A DNA stretch of 64,000 nt from Calamus simplicifolius (Eukaryota; Streptophyta; Magnoliopsida; Arecales; Arecaceae), in contig UESW01004566.1 of assembly GCA_900491605.1 (NCBI GenBank), positions 563,584 to 627,583 of the forward strand, written 5' to 3'. This document shows, piece after piece, positions 58,900 to 64,000 of this stretch. Below the pieces are notes generated by a model, which did not search any database, had not been told where the DNA came from, and saw only the letters and a program-made list of their open reading frames with translations. How positions within the stretch are numbered: the stretch's first letter is position 1; the number at the start of each line of letters is the position of its first letter. The position numbers were made by a program, and so were the translations under genes.

Positions 58900-59868
58900 A
58901 TGGTGGAGCTTTCCGGCGGGCGATCCTTGATCGGCGTCCTCCACCCATCATCGCATTAGCCACAGATCCTCTGCTTGTTCCTTAGCCATCTGAGGCACTG
59001 ATCACAGCGGGAACACCAGGAGAGGACATTGATGTAGGCTTCTTCCTCATCTCCCTCGACGAACCAGGGACATCCCGGCGTTGACGACAGCAGTAACCAG
59101 GATCCGAAAGCAGGGAACGAGAATCATCACCTTACTTGATCCAGCCGGCCCAGAACACGGACCCTCCAGATGAAGCGATCCGCAGCTGGAGCAAAATCCT
59201 TCAAGAGCTTCATAACAAATTGCTGCCAGAAGGGAAGATTTAAGCCCTGAACACGGGTACCCGGCCGGAGAGAACGCCGGAGATCCACCCGCAAGCAAAC
59301 TCTGGCAAACCCTCCTCTGCTTTTGGCCAGAGTCGATGCATCAACACAGTGGAATTGGCCAGCCGTCTCAGTGATCAACCTGAGAAATTCTCCTTCCAGA
59401 ATTCCAGAGGAAGGTTTGGAAGACGCAGCCAGATAAGAGCCAAGGGGGTGGCATCCGCAGACGGAACGAACTCCGGCTTCCACCTTTCCATTGTGATGAT
59501 TTGTCCATTGATGATCCATGGACGATTCATCACCTGATCCACAACCATCGGGTCTTCGAACAGGAAGATGTGGCATCGAAATGCCAGGCTTACCGGTTTG
59601 ATATCCCCCTGAATTTCGGCACGGCGAAACTCACGAACATACGCCTCTGCTGGAACCCATTTCATAACGATCGGAGGATGAGAGCACGCGACTGCCAATC
59701 CTCCATCTCTGCCTTCAAATCATCCTTCGGAACGCTGACCACCTCCGGATACTCTAATTCCAGACGCGATACTTCAGCCGGCACCGGGGACGACGATACC
59801 CAAATGAACCCAGACGGACCGAGCTTCTGCCCACCACCCCGGTCCCCAACAGCTCCATCAGCCGCCAT
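58900..59868 (-). pseudogene. LINE ORF1: DUF4283 domain and zinc knuckle
   Basis: It probably begins MAADGAVGDRGGG at 59868. A second frame (59375-59698) holds the DUF4283-type RNA-binding region (PMVVDQVMNRPWIINGQII, MERWKPEF, LALIWLRLPNLPLEFW). A third (59047-59298) holds GFCSSCGSLHLEGPC, a shortened zinc knuckle. The frame changes show it is dead. In plant L1 elements ORF1 coats the RNA. The interval 58240-58900 is the ORF1 tail and the gap before ORF2. Confidence 0.82.
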
Positions 59869-60029
59869 AGATGGCAAGGGGACAGAAGAACGGAAACCCA
59901 CCTCAAGAGCCGCAGCCGGAGACGAAGACGATCACCGGAATCAGCACAGGCAAGGGCCGAGCATGAATCACAAAGCAAAACAGCACCCAGAATCCGAAGC
60001 TCTCACAAGCTTCAAGCTTCTTTATCTCT

Positions 60030-61150
60030 TCTCTAAATAGATTGCGACATTTAGTTAATATGACGCAACTCGTTGGACTGGGCGTTGAGAGGAAGGGGAG
60101 GGAACCATGAGATGTCAGGGAGGCTACGGTTTGTCTCGGCAAAGGGTTCTCAGAGCCGAAGTGTTGAGAAAGCCTACTAGGGCTCAGGTGGGTTTTGCCT
60201 CTTCTCCATCTTTTTCTTTGAATATATAAGATAAAATTTATTTTTATATTATTAAATTAAATAAAAAATAATAATGTATATGATCGAACCTAATTAGTTC
60301 AAAATTAAGAGTTATAATTGTTATTATTGTAATACAAGCAATGGTGGAAAATCAATACTTAAAAAATACCTTTCTACATGACTATTTTTTTTTCCCTGAT
60401 TCCATCCATGAAAATATCTAATTTATTTTATAAAATCTCTTTAAAATTATTATTATTTATTTTCAACTGAAATTTATCGAAAATAGAGAAATTTGTCAGT
60501 TGTTGAAGTGACAATTTCAAACCATTATTCTAACGGTTGATTTTATTTATATTTATAAAAAAATGAAAAAAAAAATCATGACGATTTCAGTTTTGCACCT
60601 CTTCCAACATGAACGCTGATATGGTCTATTCTAGATTCATGAATAGTTTAAAAAATAATTTAATTCAAAAATAATTTTTTAAAAAATATAATTAAAAAAT
60701 CCCAGGTCCCACGATAGAGAGTAGAAGTATGATGAACCCAGCAAGCATATAATTATAACCGCAAACCTTAAAATAATAATAATAATAATACAAGCCCGCA
60801 GCCGATGGTCGCGGCGGGATTGGTCGGCTTCCCTCCTGGCGTGGTCCTATAAATAAATACCCCAATCCATCAAGTTGAACGGTTTCCCTCACCATCGCCT
60901 GCTCCACAAGTCCACCAGGAATTATTGACTTCTTACATGAAGACGAGATCAGAATGTTCTTTGCTCTCGATGTGCTTCAGAATTCTTATCTAGTAGTAGT
61001 AGTAGTAGTAGTATATACTTCGTATCATTTAAGTGGAATTGAAGAACGAGCAACCAAAGCATATAGAATGTCAAAGCCAATTATATCCATTGGAAAAAAG
61101 CCATGAGAAAAAAACAAAGAAAGAAATGGAGATGCCAATACTTCAATAAA
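60030..61150. other. Intergenic DNA between the LINE and the GIP1-like gene
   Basis: AT-rich with short A and T runs and an AAT repeat near 60770-60792. No gene recognised. The 3' UTR of the minus-strand gene probably ends in the right part (61100-61280). Confidence 0.55.
60991..61013. repeat. (TAG)n microsatellite
   Basis: About seven and a half TAG units, downstream of the GIP1-like gene. Confidence 0.92.
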
Positions 61151-61280
61151 AAGCTGGCCATAGATCAAGGAAAAGAACAGTGGGCTTGTATTGCAATTTA
61201 AGCTTAGCTATCTATCTACCTACATAAGAAGGCCGACACCAAACCATGATCACAAGAGGCAGAGATTGGATAGAATTGCT

Positions 61281-63896
61281 TCAAAAGTTGGCTGTCCAAC
61301 CAAGGTGACCGAGCAGGGGTTGCTGATAGGTTCCCACCTGAGCTACAGATTGGATAGAATTCCCACTCATGCCCGGATGGCCCTGCTGGTGTACCAAGGG
61401 ATGAGGGCTCGGAATGGAGGCCATAGGGGCCGGCTGCGGGGAAGTGTACAAGCCCGGGTATTGCACATGAGAAGTCTGTGCCGCCGGATTGAATGAGGCA
61501 TGGCCGGTGTGGGTTGGCAAGTATGTTGCATGGGGTGCTGCTGCTGCTGCTGCTTGTCCAGATAAATTATAAAATGGGGGGGCTGATTGCAAATTTGGAA
61601 GCTCTCTTGGGGTCTGAATCCAAATATCTGAAGTCTCAGCCTGTCAATAGTGAAGAACAGGAATTGATAACAGGATATATGGTCCAAGCATCCTCAGAAT
61701 GACCCCCACTAATTTCAAAACTATACTTGTTTAGTGCAAACATTACAGAATCTAGAATAAATGAAGCTGAGGTCATACCTGTAGGTTTGGGGCATATGAA
61801 CTGTTGTCTTTATATTTGAACCTGGATGCTTCATCAAGACCACTCGTGCTCCCAACAATGCCAGGAGCACTTATGGTGAAGCCAGATGGATTGGCATAAT
61901 TTCCATACCCATTAGGATTCCCGGCAGGAACTGGCTTGTACTGTGATGTTGCATACTTCAGGCCATTGGCCGTTATATGAGAGTTTCCACCTGGCATCAC
62001 CAGATAGTTGCCGCCATTTGGAGGGTGAGGGTATGCAGCATTGCTAGAATAGTTTGGCATGGCCATTGGTGGCACATACACTGGAGAGAAACAGGACGAT
62101 AAGGCATGAAATTAGGGAAGTGTGATATGTGGACCTGCGTGTACGGTTGCGCTGTGGATTGTTGGATTGACTGGTGTTGTTGCACCATGGTCACATTGGA
62201 CGTCTGGATGCTGTCTGTTGGGTGCAAGCTGTGGACCTGCTTTAGAAAATGCACAAAGAAGTCAGAATATAATACTAGTCCTACAGAGCTGTCAATAATC
62301 CAGAGAGAAAAATGTGTGACTCAGAAGGATCTGGTGCTAAGGTGTGCCGCAATAATTTCTCAGTCCAGACCAAAGACCTCATTAGGTATGATGCATACAG
62401 AAACTAAAAGAACAAGAGAGCACAATTATCAGAGAGCATGTGACAACCATATATTAAGAGGTTCCTGGGCACAAACTTAAGCTAAGATAAGGCTATCTTG
62501 CATTCAAGGCATTTTTCTTTGATTAAATTGAGGGATTAGATCAAAATTTGCTGTGAGGTAATTGGTGGATATATAGGAAAAACAGTACATAAAAGCCCTA
62601 AGCACAGAAAACATATCTTTTCAGGAAAAAAAAAAGTGACAAATCGAGTTGAATGACGAAAATGTTTGTCCAAGGCAACACCAAACGGATCATAGAAAAA
62701 AGTCAGGCATTGAGTTGGGTTACCTCAGTATCTGATGCTATATCCTGCCCCTGTATGTTATCATCAATTGCTGTTAAAAATGGCAGATTGTACCGAGTTT
62801 GGGGGTCATATGCCTGCTTTAAACAAATCAAGGGAAGAGAATATTGGCATTCATTCGTAGAATGCAACACAAGTAATAAAATCCTAGTTCACATAAGTAT
62901 AGAAGGCAAAGACATGATTATGTCAACTAAAAGATGCTTATTCTTCGAATCACTGCAACTGCCTCTGTATCTAGATTACCAGCAATTGCTACAAATTGCA
63001 AGTCTTATCCATATAGGAAACAAAAACGAGTTTTCAATTGATTACATGTGAAGAGTGAAGATTGTTGAACTCACAGTGAAACTTGGCATGCTTGGATTAT
63101 TTCCTAGTTGTGGTTCAGATGAACTGTAGGAAGGACTATGGCTTTGAACCAATCCAATATCAGCATAACTGTCACTAGGACTCAAAGTCACCTCATTTCC
63201 AGGCAGCAGTTGCTCTTCTCCTGCTGATGCTGGACTATGAGATCGAGAAGTTCCCAATTCAGAGTCCACTAGATCTGCCTTGGCCACCAAAGCATCTTTG
63301 CTGGAACCCACCAGAGCCGATGTGGATAAACTACAAGCAACAAAGCTTCAGTGCAACCATACAGCTATCAAGGTTTTAAGGAAGATCAGCATTCACTTAC
63401 AAACAAAGCCAAAATATGACAATGCTATCTCCAAATAATATATGGTCTAAATCCTCATTTTTTGCTGTAAATGATTTCAAGATACATTAAAAGATGCACA
63501 GAATACTGAATTATATAAGTCAAATGAGATAAATAACATGGAAAAAACATGAAAGGACCAGAAATAACCTCACAGAAGTTTCATCACTTGATCCTTCTGC
63601 ATTTCCATGTGATTGCAAGGCAGATGAAAGGTCCTTGGTACAATCAAAACCAGCTCCAAAACTGCCAAAGATCAGCTGCTCAGACCCTAGGACTTGGAGA
63701 TGTTGAGGTATAATCACATGTTCATCCTCAAAGTTTACTTTCGAAAGCTTCTCAGATAAGCCAGCTACTTCAGCCTGATTTGAGCCAGTAGAGGCATTAG
63801 CACGAGATGGAGAAGCAGCTGTTTCATTAATACCAGCACTAACAATGGTGGGCTTGGGGCTTGGTTTTGGTTTCCACTCCATATTGAACTGTGTTG
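61281..63896 (-). CDS. GBF-interacting protein 1-like, C-terminal half (partial)
   Basis: Five exons on the minus strand: 63569-63896, 63075-63330, 62724-62813, 61779-62236 and 61281-61640 (stop at 61281). Phases agree at all four introns. GIP1-like proteins are plant nuclear proteins that stimulate DNA binding of G-box bZIP factors. The N-terminal GIP1 (DUF1296) domain is beyond the right edge. Visible here: QFNMEWKPKPSPKP and VNFEDEHVIIPQHLQV, YDPQTRYNLPF, the Tyr/Pro/Gly-rich block with YVPPMAMPNYSSNAAYPHP, GLKYATSQYKPVPAGNPNGY and YKDNSSYAPN, and the conserved end with TSDIWIQTPRELPNLQSAP and GTYQQPLLGHLGWTANF. A poly-alanine run of six residues comes from a GCT/GCA repeat near 61540. The exon 61779-62236 has a one-base frame break near 62090. 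Confidence 0.9.
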
Positions 63897-64000
63897 CTGC
63901 ATAACCAGATATTACCATTTAACAATAAACACAATAACCAAGACAAAGTAAAATGCAAAATTTATTCATGGTTCAGTTCATATATGAACCAAATCTTACA

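Larger units (their letters stand above)
54084..60010 (-). mobile_element. Near full-length LINE (L1 type) on the minus strand
   Basis: A 5.9-kb element bounded by a 13-base duplication (ttcaagcttcttt, 54071-54083 and 60011-60023), with its poly-A tail at the left (poly-T on the plus strand, 54081-54096). It has ORF1 (DUF4283 and zinc knuckle) and ORF2 (endonuclease, reverse transcriptase, zf-RVT, RNase H). Both ORFs are broken. It belongs to the same family as the truncated copy at 41092-42383. Confidence 0.93.

Noticed and set aside
60226..60226. tRNA or other small RNA genes anywhere in the window
   Set aside because: I looked for the paired tRNA A- and B-box words and found only the primer-site sequences of the retroelements.

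Overview
The window is nuclear DNA of a flowering plant. Genes are interrupted by introns with GT/AG borders, most of the space is intergenic, and it is full of LTR retrotransposons, LINEs and MITEs. High third-position GC in the one intronless gene at the left edge, and the retroelement families, suggest a monocot. A palm is my guess, but the sequence alone does not prove it. One run of Ns (38978-39679) shows this is an assembled scaffold.

Host genes. (1) 201-1250 (+): an intronless mitochondrial carrier of the SLC25A44-like plant group. (2) 16532-17914 (+): a secreted extensin/proline-rich cell-wall protein with four tandem 111-bp units. (3) 27113-37111 (-): an ataxin-2 homologue (CID3/CID4 type) with LSm, LsmAD and PAM2 parts. 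I could place 14 coding exons with consistent phases; one conserved exon is broken in this assembly. (4) 61281 to beyond 63896 (-): the 3' half of a GBF-interacting-protein-1-like gene, whose N-terminal part lies off the right edge. One exon has a single-base frame break.

Mobile DNA. A complete but decayed Copia element (7592-14390, minus) has LTRs, a tRNA-Met type primer site and a 5-bp target duplication. An internally deleted Gypsy element (about 30258-33067, minus) and two hAT-type MITEs with 8-bp target duplications sit in introns of the ataxin-2 gene. From 41 to 60 kb there is a cluster of three insertions: a 5'-truncated LINE (41092-42383, plus), an 11.3-kb Gypsy element of the Tat group with two RNase H domains (42500-53785, plus), and a nearly full-length LINE of the same family as the first (54084-60010, minus).

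The most unusual part is inside the Tat element. Between pol and the 3' LTR it carries an array of about eight 76-bp repeats. Next to the array is a multi-exon antisense gene for a protein with a Transposase_28-like region and a coiled-coil tail. The sense pol unit and the antisense gene converge on the satellite array. All retroelement genes here carry stops or frameshifts.

The remaining stretches (1.5-4.2, 4.6-7.6, 14.4-16.4, 18.2-27, 38.1-41 and 60-61.2 kb) are AT-rich intergenic DNA with simple repeats and a few degraded pieces; I see no supportable gene in them.
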